DNA of 64,000 bases, taken from the NCBI RefSeq assembly GCF_001659605.2, contig NC_035162.2, positions 25,400,161-25,464,160 of the forward strand, written 5' to 3'. The first letter of the stretch is position 1. The number at the start of each line of letters is the position of its first letter. The position numbers were made by a program, and so were the translations under genes. Source of the DNA: Manihot esculenta. Taxonomy: Eukaryota > Streptophyta > Magnoliopsida > Malpighiales > Euphorbiaceae. This document shows, one piece after another, positions 43,206 through 54,146 of this stretch. Under the pieces are notes generated by a model. It was not told where the DNA came from and searched no databases. It saw only the letters and a program-made list of their open reading frames with translations.

Positions 43206-43736
43206 TGATTCTGAAATTTTGAAAGCAAATCCTCACTCTCACTCAAAGCAAAAAGGCATGAGAAGAATTCTGAAATTTTGATTAAGAATTCTGACTTAAA
43301 CACATAAGGCCCAAACCCAATCACACACTAAAATAACACATAAGTATTAAAGCATAAGCTCAAAACATGGCCCAACACTCTAAAACTTAAAAGATAAAGT
43401 ATGGCCAGAATACAAGCCCAAACAAAGCTAAAATAAAACAAGTGTTAAATAATAAAAATATAGCATGCCCATCATAACAAAGCTGAATCTTCACAAAAGC
43501 CTTACTTGATCTTCACTTTAGGCTTCCCTTTGTGTAGTTTTAGCCCATAGGTTTGATTAGGCTCCCTAAGCCTATGATTGCAAGTGTTGCACCAAATATG
43601 TCCCATATGAGTTGAAGCACGCCCCAAATATATATGGATCATATGAATATGATTTTGAACTCCTTTTAGATCCATTTGAATGACATAGGTTTGCTCCACA
43701 CCATTATTAGAAATTTGCCCTATTGGATCCGTATCA
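43206..43736 (-). repeat. RT-Bn LTR, rearranged
   Basis: The first 95 bp are short shuffled pieces of the LTR R/U5 side. From 'cttaaacacataagg' the LTR is collinear to GGATCCGTATCA at 43736. Its right edge touches exopolygalacturonase sequence (gattg). Confidence 0.84.
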
Positions 43737-44195
43737 GATTGTGAAGCGATCGAAAGTAAGGTTTTTGCCACCTAGAACATTGACATGGAAATTCTTACTA
43801 TCAAGCGATGTTACGTCCTGAACTACGCTATTGGTGATGAACTCAAACCGTAAGCTCTGGCGTGTTTTTAAAGGGACAAGAAGCACATAAAGGAAGCGTT
43901 ATTAATAATCTTACAAAGCAGTAAAGGTAATATACGATTCAATTAAACTTACAACTGGAAGTCTCTTGCATTTTGGATTTTGAACGCAATTATTTTGCTT
44001 CCAAGCAACTTGCCCTTGTCCGTCGAAGGTTCCACCAACGGATAATGTGAATCGATCAATGTATGCAAAAGTGATCCAGCTGTCCTTGGCATGCTCACTA
44101 GGGTTTATCGGTACCAACAAGGTTCCTTGGACTTGAAGCTCCATGGCTCCTTTGCATGGACCATTTAAGTAAGTTAAACCTATGGAATACTTGCC
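43737..44195 (-). pseudogene. Exopolygalacturonase (GH28) gene fragment
   Basis: Minus strand, related to 53025-53460. It holds part of exon 2 (PCKGAMELQVQGTLLVP, GGTFDGQGQVAW), an intron of about 100 bp with gtaagt donor and a cag/ag acceptor, and the start of exon 3 (VVQDVTSLDSKNFHVNVL, then FDRFTI). It retains about 35 bp of exon 2 and the acceptor AG that the copy at 52774 has lost, so it is not simply derived from that damaged copy. No catalytic motif is included. Retained intron means it was copied as DNA, not as processed mRNA. Confidence 0.86.
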
Positions 44196-44204
44196 CTTGT
44201 TTAG

Positions 44205-44344
44205 TCCAATAATAAAAATTCTTTATTATTTGAATCATACAGGCTTGGCTTATCGAGTCTTTACTCTGAATTGCACTTTTGAGATACCAAGTGAGTGCTT
44301 GAAAGTTAAACACGTGAGTTGAGAGAATTGTAAATTTTTCTAAA
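44205..44344 (+). other. RT-A leader, 5'-truncated
   Basis: Collinear with the leader end next to gag; begins abruptly after polygalacturonase sequence. No PBS or LTR precedes it. Confidence 0.78.
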
Positions 44345-46888
44345 ATGTCTAGACATAATACTGGTGATACTTCTGACCCTATGTTTGATATTAAAGATAT
44401 GTATAAAGCTTTCATGGATAGCTTTCAGAAGCTAAATTTGAGAGTGGATAACCTTGAGGACAACCTTAGATCTTCAAAGGGCAAGTCCAATCAGGGGGAT
44501 GATGATACACACGATCCATCCTATGAAGAGGAAAATGTGGCGAGCCAGAAGGTTCAATGATCGTGTACCCTATGTATATAAAAATATGAACTCTATAAAG
44601 ATGAAGATTCCAAGCTTCAATGGTAAGGCTGATGCTGATGCCTATTTAGAGTGTCAAAGCTATTCCGACGATAAGAAGGTAAAACTTGCTGCCCTTGAGT
44701 TTTCAGACTATGCACTAATATGGTGGGATGAGCTTGTGAAATCTAGGAGAAGGAATGGAGAGTTACCCATTGCTAGTTGGGAAGAGATGAAGCGAATCAT
44801 GAGGAAGAAATATGTGCCTACATACCATAGAGATCACCATCATCAGTTGCAAAGATTAACCCAAGGATCAAAATCTGTTGATGAGTATCATAAGGAGATG
44901 GAGTTGCTCCTGATCAAAGCAAACATAGTGGAGGAGGAAGACCAGACTATGGCTCGTTTCTTTGGTGGTCTAAACAAGGAGATTGTTGATGTGGTTTATT
45001 TTCAACCATATGTTGATTTGGAAGACTTGGTGAACATTGCCATTAAGGTGGAAAGACAAAGAGGCCGAAATAGATGGGGGAGTAACAGGGCTGCTCAAAA
45101 CTCTAACAGCAAATGAGGTGCCAAATGGAACACCAAGACTGATCCTTAGAGGTTTGATAAGTCTTCAACTCAAAAAGGCATGTTACCTTCCAAAGAAACA
45201 TCCAACTCTCATGGCAAAAATGAATCAGCCCCTAAATCTAATAGGACTAAAGATATTCAGTGCTTTAAATGTAAAGGGTGTGGGCATTATGTCAATGAGT
45301 GTGTTAATAAACGTGCCATGATAGTGAGGGGAGATGAGATAGTCTCCGAAACTGATTCTGATTCGGATGACATACCACCCTTAGAAGATTGTTTTGATGT
45401 AGAGATAGAAGAGTATACTGTTCAGGGAGAGTCCTTAGTGATATTGCGTACTTTAAATGTTTCTATTAAAGAAGAGGGACTTGAACAGCGTGAAAACATC
45501 TTTCACACTCATTGTTTGATAGGTGGTAAATTCTGTGCTAGTACTATTTTAGTTGATGAATTAGGACTAGAAACTATTAAACATCCTAATCCTTACAGAC
45601 TTCAGTGGTTAAATGATAGTGGCGAGACAAAGGTAACCAAGCAATGTAAAGTGTCATTTTCTATTGGCAAGTATGTAGATGAGGTTACTTGTGATGTTGT
45701 ACCCATGCAGGCTGGACATATTTTGTTGGGTAGACCATGGCAATTTGATAGGCGTGTCATTCATGATGGGTGTAGTAATAGGTTTTCTTTTACGTTCCTT
45801 GGCATAAAACATATACGTATACCATTATCTCCTAAAGATATAGAAGCAGATCAAGTGAAATTACAACAATATGCTAAATTGGGTAAGGGAGGTGAGACAA
45901 ATAAAAAGAATGAGGGAAAAGAGGTCAGTAGTAAAATGAAGGTTTCAAATGGCCCAAAGGAGAGTAACTGCACAGGAAAGGATAAAAATGAGAGACGTGC
46001 TGGAGAGAAAACGTTAGTGAGTGTGGATGTAAAAAGAGAGCTGAGTGAAGAATTCAGCAAGTATTCCTTTTATTGTAAAGAGAGAGAGTTGAAGAAAGCA
46101 TACTTAGGGAAGAGAGCTTTGGTTATGTTGCGTTTTAGTTCCAATTTTATGATTGAGACTAACCCTACTAATGAATTGCCTAGTTCTTTTTCTAAGTTAT
46201 TGCAGGATTTTGCGGATGTATTTCCTGAGGAGGTGCCATCTGGGTTGCCACCCATTAGGGGAATAGAACATCAGATCGATTTTGTTCCTGGAGCTCAGAT
46301 TCCAAACCGTCCAGCTTACCGGAGTAATCCTGAGGAGACAAAGGAATTGCAAAGGCAAGTTGATGAGTTGCTAGCTAAGGGACATACTAGGAGGAGCCTT
46401 AGTCCATGCGCAGTGCCTGTTTTGTTGGTTCCAAAGAAAGATGGAACAATGCGCATGTGTGTTGATTGTCGTGCAATCAACAAAATCACTATAAAGTATC
46501 ACCATCCTATTCCTAGATTAGATGATATGCTTGAAGAATTATGTGGTGCTGTTTTCTTTAACAAAATTGATTTGAAAAGCGGATATCATCAAATTAGGAT
46601 GAAGTTAGGTGATGAGTGGAAAACTGCCTTTAAAACTAAATATCGTTTATATGAATGGTTAGTGATGCCTTTTGGCTTAACTAATGCACCTAGCACATTT
46701 ATGAGATTGATGAACCATGCTTTGCGTGATTACCTAGGTAAGTTTGTGGTTGTGTATTTTGATGATATATTGATTTATAGCCGAAATCTGGATGATCATA
46801 TTAGGCATGTTGTTCTTATTCTACAGAAGTTGCGTGAACATGAATTGTATGCTAATCTTAAGAAATGCACATTTTGTACTGATAGTGT
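44345..46888 (+). pseudogene. RT-A gag-protease-RT, frame-broken and truncated
   Basis: ATG at 44345 (MSRHNTGDTSDP). A deletion near 44540 removes QSAPFR-coding bases and shifts frame. A further deletion near 44652 removes the WERKVEMVF segment. TGA near 45114 follows. The later frame has CCHC (CFKCKGCGHYVNEC). A deletion has removed the protease catalytic MIIDSGS segment near 45535. RT is present to [10 protein letters not shown] and [11 protein letters not shown] (46881). At 46888 it fuses to minus-strand RT-B. Missing: RNase H, integrase and 3' LTR. Confidence 0.88.
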
Positions 46889-49381
46889 CAAATTCATAAG
46901 ATCAATTTTTGTAAAGTACCTGGCACCGTGAAGCTCATCCAACATGTCATCTAGCCGAGGTATAGGATGCCTATACTTCACTGTGATCTTGTTAACTGCT
47001 CTACAATCAACACACATTCGCCAAGTGCCATCCTTCTTTGGAACAAGCAGCACAGGAACAGCACATGGACTTAAACTTTCTCTCACCAATCCCTTCTCCA
47101 TAAGCTCGTCAATTTGCCTTTGCATTTCCTTTGTTTCCATTATATTGCTTCGGTAAGCTGGTCTATTTGGAATGATAGAACCAGGTATGAAATCTATTTG
47201 ATGCTCAATCCCCCTCAACAGTGGCAATCCACTAGGTAGCTCATCCGGAAAGACATCAGTGAATTCCTGCATCATAGACTTAAAACTAGAAGGCAAAGAA
47301 GAAAGGTTAATATCAGTGTCAGCAAATAAAATCTCCTTATATCTTATAAGCAACATGGGCTGCCCTAAAGATATAGCATTCTTAGCCTCTCTCGCTCTCA
47401 CATAAAATGTCTGTTTTGCCTTCCCCTCTTGCATCTTTTCTCTCACCAATGGGCCATTTATTGGTCTTGATTCTTTTCCAGCCTCTTTACCCTCAGACTC
47501 ACACTTTTCTCTCATTTTTACCGCAGAACTCAAGCTCTCACTCCCCTTTGTAGCCAAGGCCGAAGCCTCCCTCTCCCTCTCTAGCATCTTTATTTGATCA
47601 GCATATACCTCTTGAGGTGATAAAGGAGCGAGTATAACCTTTTGTCCTTCATAAGTAAAGGAGTACTTGTTATTGAACCCATCATGTTGCACTTTTCTAT
47701 CATATTGCCACGGCCTACCCAACAACATATGGCTTGCTTGCATAGGTACCACATCACACAAGATCTCATCTTTGTACCTACCAATAGAAAATGGTATAAG
47801 CACTTGGCGTGTAACCCTAACCTCACCACAGTCATTCAACCATTGCAATCTGTATGGCTTAGGGTGTTTAATAGAAGCCAAACCCAATTTCTCCACCATA
47901 TACACACTAGCCACATTTGTGCAACTACCCCCATCAATAATGAGAGTACACACTTTTCCATTAACCAAACACCTAGTGTGAAATATGTTTTCCCGTTGTT
48001 CTAGGCTTTCTTCCTTAACCTGGATATTCAAAGCACGCCTAGCAACAAGCATCTCACCACGTTCAGCGAGCAACACATTATCAACAAACACATCCGAATC
48101 ATCACAGTCATTATGAGCATCAATCAATTCAGTCATATTAGCATATATCTCATCATCACTATGGTCAGAATCAGACACTACACCCCCATCAGCAGTTGCT
48201 ATCATAACTCTTTTATTAGGACATTGAGATGCAATATGTCCTTTTCCCAAACATTTAAAACATTTTATCTCTCTATTAGGGTTAGAAGAGTTAGAAGTAC
48301 CTGACTGTTCCTTGTTATTCCCTTGAGAAGGTCCTTTGTTAGTGGGGACCGAATCTTTGCCCCCTTGGATTGGGCTTTTGTAATCTTTCTTTTCTCCACT
48401 TCTATAGCCTGGAAATCCACCACCACTATTTGAGGACTTGTATGTGAGTTTAAGATTATTTCTGCCCTTGTGTCGCCTTTCTATTTTCATTGCTTTATCT
48501 ACCATATCCTCCATGGTATTGTATTGGTACATGTCAAGTTCTTCAGCAATGTAGTGGTTAAGACCACCTAGAAATCTGGACATCAACATTTGCTCATCCT
48601 CCTCAATATGAGCCCTAGCCATCATCATCTCCATCTCCTTGTGGTATTCTTCCACACTCTTTCCTCCTTGCACCAGTCTTGCCAACCTGTTGTACAAATC
48701 CCTATAATAGTGCGAAGGAATAAATCGTTGGCGCATCAACTCTTTCAAGTAGTCCCATGGTGGAACTGCCCTTAAGCCCTTATTCCTCCTAGTGGATTTC
48801 AATTGATCCCACCAGAAAGAGGCATAACCCGTGAACTCAACAGCGGCAATATGAGACTTCTTCTCCTCGGTATAGTTATGACACTCAAATATTTGCTCAG
48901 TTTTTCTCTCCCATTCAATGTATTCTTCAGCATTGTTATTCCCTTTATATTCAGGAACTTTCATCTTTATGGAGCTCAAGTCACCATCAATTGTGTTGGT
49001 TTGGTATGTCTCGGTGTCATCATCATTTCTGCCAAGTCTAGCATCTCCACCTCTATTCCACCCTACGCCAGCTCTAGTACCTCCATGAACTTCTCCTCTC
49101 CCCCTTCCTTGTCCGACATTATCTTCTGTATCATCAACTTCACCTCGAACTTGAGGTTCTCGGACTTGTGGTCTATCGGGGTTAAGAATTCGATGGGCCA
49201 TTCTTGTAGAAGTGGAAGCCTGTGAGACTTTCAAACTCTCCATACTTACGGTCATCCTCTCAAGAGCCCTGCTGAGCCTTTGTAACTCACCACTGACTGA
49301 TTTCTTAAAGATCTCATAATCGATACCCATGTCCGATTCACTTTCACCAGTACTATCCACCACATTCTTGTCTTTACTCAT
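46796..49381 (-). CDS. RT-B Gag-protease-RT, uninterrupted copy truncated in RT (861 codons)
   Basis: ATG at 49381 (MSKDKNVVDSTGESES). In order: coiled-coil-like 25-60; Gly/Arg-rich 75-120; Retrotrans_gag capsid about 150-310 ([40 protein letters not shown]); CCHC CFKCLGKGHIASQC 374-387; protease LIIDGGSCTNVAS with Asp483; [27 protein letters not shown] and [20 protein letters not shown]. After that the last 30 or so residues are read from antisense RT-A sequence beyond the joint near 46890 and are meaningless. This is the best gag reference for RT-B. RNase H and integrase are absent. Confidence 0.9.
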   Translation of the reverse strand: MSKDKNVVDSTGESESDMGIDYEIFKKSVSGELQRLSRALERMTVSMESLKVSQASTSTRMAHRILNPDRPQVREPQVRGEVDDTEDNVGQGRGRGEVHGGTRAGVGWNRGGDARLGRNDDDTETYQTNTIDGDLSSIKMKVPEYKGNNNAEEYIEWERKTEQIFECHNYTEEKKSHIAAVEFTGYASFWWDQLKSTRRNKGLRAVPPWDYLKELMRQRFIPSHYYRDLYNRLARLVQGGKSVEEYHKEMEMMMARAHIEEDEQMLMSRFLGGLNHYIAEELDMYQYNTMEDMVDKAMKIERRHKGRNNLKLTYKSSNSGGGFPGYRSGEKKDYKSPIQGGKDSVPTNKGPSQGNNKEQSGTSNSSNPNREIKCFKCLGKGHIASQCPNKRVMIATADGGVVSDSDHSDDEIYANMTELIDAHNDCDDSDVFVDNVLLAERGEMLVARRALNIQVKEESLEQRENIFHTRCLVNGKVCTLIIDGGSCTNVASVYMVEKLGLASIKHPKPYRLQWLNDCGEVRVTRQVLIPFSIGRYKDEILCDVVPMQASHMLLGRPWQYDRKVQHDGFNNKYSFTYEGQKVILAPLSPQEVYADQIKMLEREREASALATKGSESLSSAVKMREKCESEGKEAGKESRPINGPLVREKMQEGKAKQTFYVRAREAKNAISLGQPMLLIRYKEILFADTDINLSSLPSSFKSMMQEFTDVFPDELPSGLPLLRGIEHQIDFIPGSIIPNRPAYRSNIMETKEMQRQIDELMEKGLVRESLSPCAVPVLLVPKKDGTWRMCVDCRAVNKITVKYRHPIPRLDDMLDELHGARYFTKIDLMNLTLSVQNVHFLRLAYNSCSRNFCRIRTTCLI

Positions 49382-50304
49382 CCTACCTTAAATCAACAAA
49401 GAACAAAGAGAACTAGCGAATATTGTGTTAGAAAGGAAAGCACTCAAGTGTCTGCACACTTACCACTCTTTTGCTGATTCTTCAATTGCATTTCAGAAAA
49501 TAAGGTCAACCAACTAACCACAAGGTGCGTTTAGTGAAACAAAGAAGAAAACCTAAAGAAAGAAGGAAGCGCGCAAAAACTAGAAAGAAGACACTGACAA
49601 TTTGGAAAGTAACACACAAACTAGGTGTTGTGCTACTTGAAAAATATCACCTAGAGTATAGACACAAGCAAACAATACTCCAGCAATGTCAAGGAAGTAA
49701 AAGCAAGCTTAAACCAAAACGAAACTTTGAATTCAAATAAAAACGAATCTGGACAAAAGTTTGAATTTAATTTGCTTCAACGCAAATTAAATACGGATCT
49801 ATTTAAATCTACCCAAAAAGGCAAGTATCAAAATCCCACAAATAGGCTAAAAAAAAAAATCTCACTCAGTGCAGCATCATGGACGAAAATGGTCATTAAA
49901 AGATGGATTTGACACCAAATCGATTTAGATGCAGTTGCCTTAAATGTGCACCTTAAGAAATAGGCAGGTTTATTTTGTCTCTTAATCCGGATTCAACGCA
50001 ATTCAAAATTCAAAATTGATTTCCATAAACTACAGCAATCAATTGAGATAGGCAAGGAAATATGGATGAAAAAGGAAGCATATCACAATTTCGGCCAGAT
50101 CAAGATAAATATGGCAAAGGCGAATTTTTTTTTTTCGTTTTTTTTTTTTTTTTTTTGGATTTCGAATTTTTTTTTTCCCAAAAGAGATTATGGATACAGA
50201 AGTTTTCAATGAAATCAACAAGAAAGACAAGGAAAACTCAAAAAAAAAAAACTCTAGATCCTGAGATAAATAAGAATTTACCTCACTTTGGCTCTGATAC
50301 CAAC
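49382..50304 (-). other. RT-B leader with PBS
   Basis: Single-unit leader, conserved pre-gag block near 49475, T/A-runs at 50127-50175, PBS complement ggctctgatacca at 50290-50302. Confidence 0.85.
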
Positions 50305-51086
50305 TGACGCGGAACCCTATGGCACAAGCCTCAAACTCACACTCACAAGTAGATACGGAATCCAAAGATCTGATAAACCCACCTCCTATGGCACCCCAAA
50401 CTTAGAGAAGCTGAAACACCAATGATCGAAGGATTTGGATGAGAATCTGACAAACGCCACAACGAATAGTTGATAAGTTAGCCAAGATTCCTGGTGTAAT
50501 TGATGAAAGCAAATCCTCACTCTCACTCAAAGCAATACACGCCAAAGGCATGAAAGAAATTCTGAAAAGTTTGATTAAAAGCTGCCTCTTACAATTGTTT
50601 CTTATCCTTATATAGTAAAACCCTAAACACTCTTCTTGGGTCTGACTTAAACACCTAAGGCCCAAGCCCAATCACACACTAAAATAACGCATAAGTATTA
50701 AAACATAAGCCCAAAACATGGCCCAACACTCTAAAACTTAAAAGATAAAATATGGCCAGAATACAAGCCCAAACAAAGCTAAAATAAAACAAGTGTTAAA
50801 TCATAAAAATATAGCAAGCCCATCATATCAATGCTGAATAAATTAGACAGCGCTATCTCCATTACACACCTTAAGCAAGGTGAGTAGCTTAGGTGTGTCT
50901 TCAAGCTTCACGAGACATTTGCCAAAGGCAAGCTCAGTCAATTCTTGTGTTACTTGTTCTTGAATGTGTAAGTTCATAGCTGCTTCAAGCTTCTTAGCTT
51001 TGCTCCTTGTCACTGGTCCACTAGGGAGCACCAATGGATCCTTGCCTCCTTGATTCTCATGTGATTGGGTTTGCTGGTTCGTATCA
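50305..51086 (-). repeat. RT-B 5' LTR, minus strand
   Basis: 782 bp, TGACGCGGAACC to GGTTCGTATCA, with the RT-B-specific segment and open tail frame (51081 to 50843; GPVTRSKAKK). The right flank is TCAAG; the left partner is lost. Confidence 0.93.
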
Positions 51087-51248
51087 TCAAGTGATCCTAA
51101 CGTGGAGATATGGAGAAATCTCCTCACAACTCTCCAAACTTCAAAACTTGGTTCTTTTGCTCAAAACTCACAAAACCTTCAAAACATATGAAAACTCCTC
51201 AAAACCTTACAAGATTTGAGCAAGATCATGAAAGTCAACTAGGGAGGG
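51087..51248. other. Unassigned spacer
   Basis: 162 bp, rich in 'caaaac' runs, ending agggaggg. No ORF, repeat or match to the rest of the window was seen. Confidence 0.5.
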
Positions 51249-52718
51249 TGTTGGACCTATGGCTGAAGATGGAAGTATAATAATGATTAACGTCCCTGGT
51301 TACTTATTATTATGTTGATAATAATAAAATATAACTAGTATGGTTATTGATTGATAATCATGAGATGATTATGTATATGTTGATGTAATTTATTAATCGT
51401 AGATACTTGTTAGAGAACAAAGTATTGGATGGACCCGCACTGAGATCACTATATGGGTTATTGTCATAAGTGAATCTCAAAGTCGTTATATCTTAATCCT
51501 TTGACTTGAGATTGTCGTAGTTTTCAACATAAGGACTGTTATGTTTTGACATAACCAAACATTGTCTTTAATTGGATAATCATAAAAGTTATGATTGAGC
51601 ATAACAGAAATTATGTAGAGGATATTGAACAATCAAGATAGAATTTGTCCCTCTCTTTGAGAGAGATATCTTATTGGCTCCTCGATAAGTGAGACTGAGA
51701 AATGCATAGCCATACTCAAATAAATTAATAGTGTGATCAATATCATTTTAATTTATCAGTCTACTTAGAGATCGAGAAATCATAAGTTTTAATATTATAA
51801 GTTTGACATTGACCATGACATATGTTCAAACTAGATATCGTGTGATAAATGGATTAATACATGTTTTATTTCTTAGGCTTTATTGGACTATCGATCCTCA
51901 TATTAATTGGATAGTCATAATGTCTTACTAGAGGCTGCTTATGATTTATGGGCCTTGTTGGACTAGGCCTATTGCCAATTAATGTGACCCTATTGGGTCA
52001 TACACAAAAGAACATTGTTGATGTGCTATGTCATATTAATGGGCTAAAAGCCCAAAGCCAATTAATATAATTAATAATAATAAAGTGTTATTATTATTAA
52101 TATCAATTATTTATTATTATAAGATAATAATATTTAAAAGGATCTGCAGTCTATATGTAACTGTTACAGATAAAGGACTATAGCACATAAGATATTTGAG
52201 TATCTATGAGATTGTGATAGTTGGTTATGAACACAACTCTATCACTAAGATATTTGAGTATCTATGAGATTGTGATAGTTGGTTATGAACACAACTCTAT
52301 CACTAAGATATTTGAGTATCTGCGAGGTCGTGATAGTGGGTTAGGAAAACAACTTTTTCATGAAAAGTGTTGTGGGAAAATAAAACACTAAAAACGAATG
52401 AAAACCGCTTCTGCAAAGTGGAAGTAACGTTTTCGAGAATTCGATTTGAGTTGCACATCGAGAGCACATAGTTTATATATCTTGAGAGGGCTAGCACTCT
52501 AGTAGGATAGAAGACGTTCGTGTGAATACCATAGAGGGTGTTCGTTGAAAAAGCAGCACCATTAGTCTGTAATAGTATCTTCTCGTCGAGTGTAACAGGT
52601 TAGTCTCGTATCATTCTCTTCGAAATAAACGAAGCATACGGATCCTGAGAAGGAACACAGAGATTTTAATTTTTCAGCTGTGTGTTTGGGTTGCAGTAAA
52701 TCTCTGGGTTTCCTAACA
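51249..52718. repeat. Unclassified LTR-like block (1470 bp)
   Basis: Begins TGTTGGA and ends TCCTAACA, the kind of inverted TG...CA ends usual in plant LTRs, after a purine run agggaggg. Inside are AT-rich direct and inverted repeats (52068-52135) and a 58-bp tandem repeat. No coding potential. The flanks GAGGG and GACAA do not match, so a solo-LTR insertion is not proven and the borders may be wrong. Confidence 0.35.
52188..52350. repeat. 58-bp tandem repeat, about 2.8 copies
   Basis: Units start taagatatttgag at 52188, 52246 and 52304. The first two are identical by eye; the third diverges after about 20 bases. Confidence 0.85.
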
Positions 52719-52773
52719 GACAATGCATTAAGAGACTTTTTATTTTCATTTCTTTTCGCGTTACCTTTGGATT

Positions 52774-53734
52774 TCAGTGATTCCATGGGCAGTGCATTTG
52801 ATCTATAACGATAGGGTTGCGGACATTTTTCATCATAATATCCTCGAAATGCATAACCGAGGCCATGGCACCACGTAATGCCGACCATGTCTTGATTCTC
52901 TCTCCATTGTCGGTGTCATAGATGGTGCAATTCCTTACGAAAATTCCAGAATTAGTAATGTCGATCCCGTTTGAATGCCCGATATGAATTGCATCTATAT
53001 TGATGCTGTGTCCTGGTGCAGTGATTGTGAAGCGATCGAAAGTAAGGTTTTTGCCACCTAGAACATTGACATGGAAATTCTTACTATCGAGCGATGTTAC
53101 GTCCTGAACTACGCTATTGGTGATGAAGTCAAACCGTAAGCGAGCGTGTTTTTAAAGGGAAAAGAAGCACATAAAGGAAGCGTTATTAATAATCTTACAA
53201 AGCAGTAAAGATAATATACGATTCAATTAAAATTACAACTGGAAGTCTCTTGCATTTTGGATTTCGACCGCAATTATTTTGCTTCCAAGCAACTTGCCCT
53301 TGTCCGTCGAAGGTTCCACCACCGGATAATGTGAATCGATCAATGTATGCAAAAGTAATCCAACAAGTTTGCTTGGACTTGAAGCTCCATGGCTCCCTTG
53401 CATGGACCATTTAAGTCAGGTAAACCTATGGAATATGTCCCTTTGGGTACTACGACTCTGTTGGAACCCGTTGCTGAACAAGCCTCTTTCCACGCGCCCA
53501 ATAATGCCTGAAAAGGAAAAAAAAATAGAGATGAAATTTCAGTTAAAATAAGGTATAAGAAAATCACGGCGAAATTCAAAATTAGGAATTGTCAGCATAC
53601 CTTACTAATTTCTGACTTGCCATCGCCTTTACCACCGTAATTGTTCACATCAAATACAGCAGATTGAACTCTACCAGCAAAAACAAACAATAATAGCAAA
53701 GATGTCAGGGAAAATATGTCTTCAGGGTCGTCAT
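52774..53734 (-). pseudogene. Exopolygalacturonase (GH28, pectin-degrading) pseudogene
   Basis: Minus strand. The likely ancestral ATG is at 53734, leading after a frame slip into a hydrophobic signal-like stretch (SLTSLLLLFVFAGRVQSA) and the typical mature start VFDVNNYGGKGDGKSE. Intron 1 is 53508-53601 (gtatgc...cag). Exon 2 has EACSATGSNRVVVPKGTYS, then a deletion of about 35 bp near 53362. Intron 2 is about 53139-53238, with its acceptor AG lost. Exon 3 has VVQDVTSLDSKNFHVNVL and TITAPGHSINIDAIHIGHSN, then jumps straight to VRNCTIYDTDNGERIKTW. The segment that in GH28 enzymes carries the GDD and GHG catalytic motifs is missing. Translation stops at 52774, before the usual C-terminus. Family enzymes cut pectin in pollen and cell walls; this copy cannot. 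Confidence 0.88.
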
Positions 53735-53949
53735 CTTTGTGAACCCTTTTCTTTTCTAAGTTCATTCGTAAAATGCGCGGCAAATTAGAACGCATTTCTC
53801 CCTCTTTGCAAAAGCTTTTATATCCAAGCAACCATCAAAAGTTACCGGATTTTATAACGGAGGGAAGTTATTTACTTGTAACTTTTGTTCTATTATTGGA
53901 AATTGCTTTCTCGCTTTTTAATAAAAAGCATAACAGAGAAATACCGACT
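53735..53949. other. Host flank upstream of the polygalacturonase pseudogene
   Basis: About 215 bp of AT-rich sequence with no ORF or repeat match seen. It could include the old promoter; no clear TATA box was picked. Confidence 0.45.
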
Positions 53950-54139
53950 AACGTCAAACCTAAAAGTAGTTATTGTCTTGTTTTTCATTTGTTTGCAGCA
54001 AAACTTATCTTTACGCCGAAGCCTTTCTTATTGATATAGAGATTTCTTACTTCTTCATGACAAGCACCCTCTAATGCCAATATTAGATTTTCAATTGTCT
54101 CGCACCGTGCAATATTCCAAAATATTGTATAAAAAAAAT
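53950..54139 (+). repeat. 190-bp direct repeat, left copy
   Basis: From 'aacgtcaaacctaaaag' to 'attgtataaaaaaaatt', repeated at 54946-55132 with a few differences (catttgtttg/cattcgtttg, tatagag/tataaag, taatgcc/taacgcc). The two copies bracket the RT-Bn LTR at 54147. Confidence 0.92.
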
Positions 54140-54146
54140 TAGAGGG

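Noticed and set aside
52188..52350. CRISPR-like spaced repeats
   Set aside because: The 58-bp units are directly adjacent with no spacers, and the window is plant nuclear DNA.
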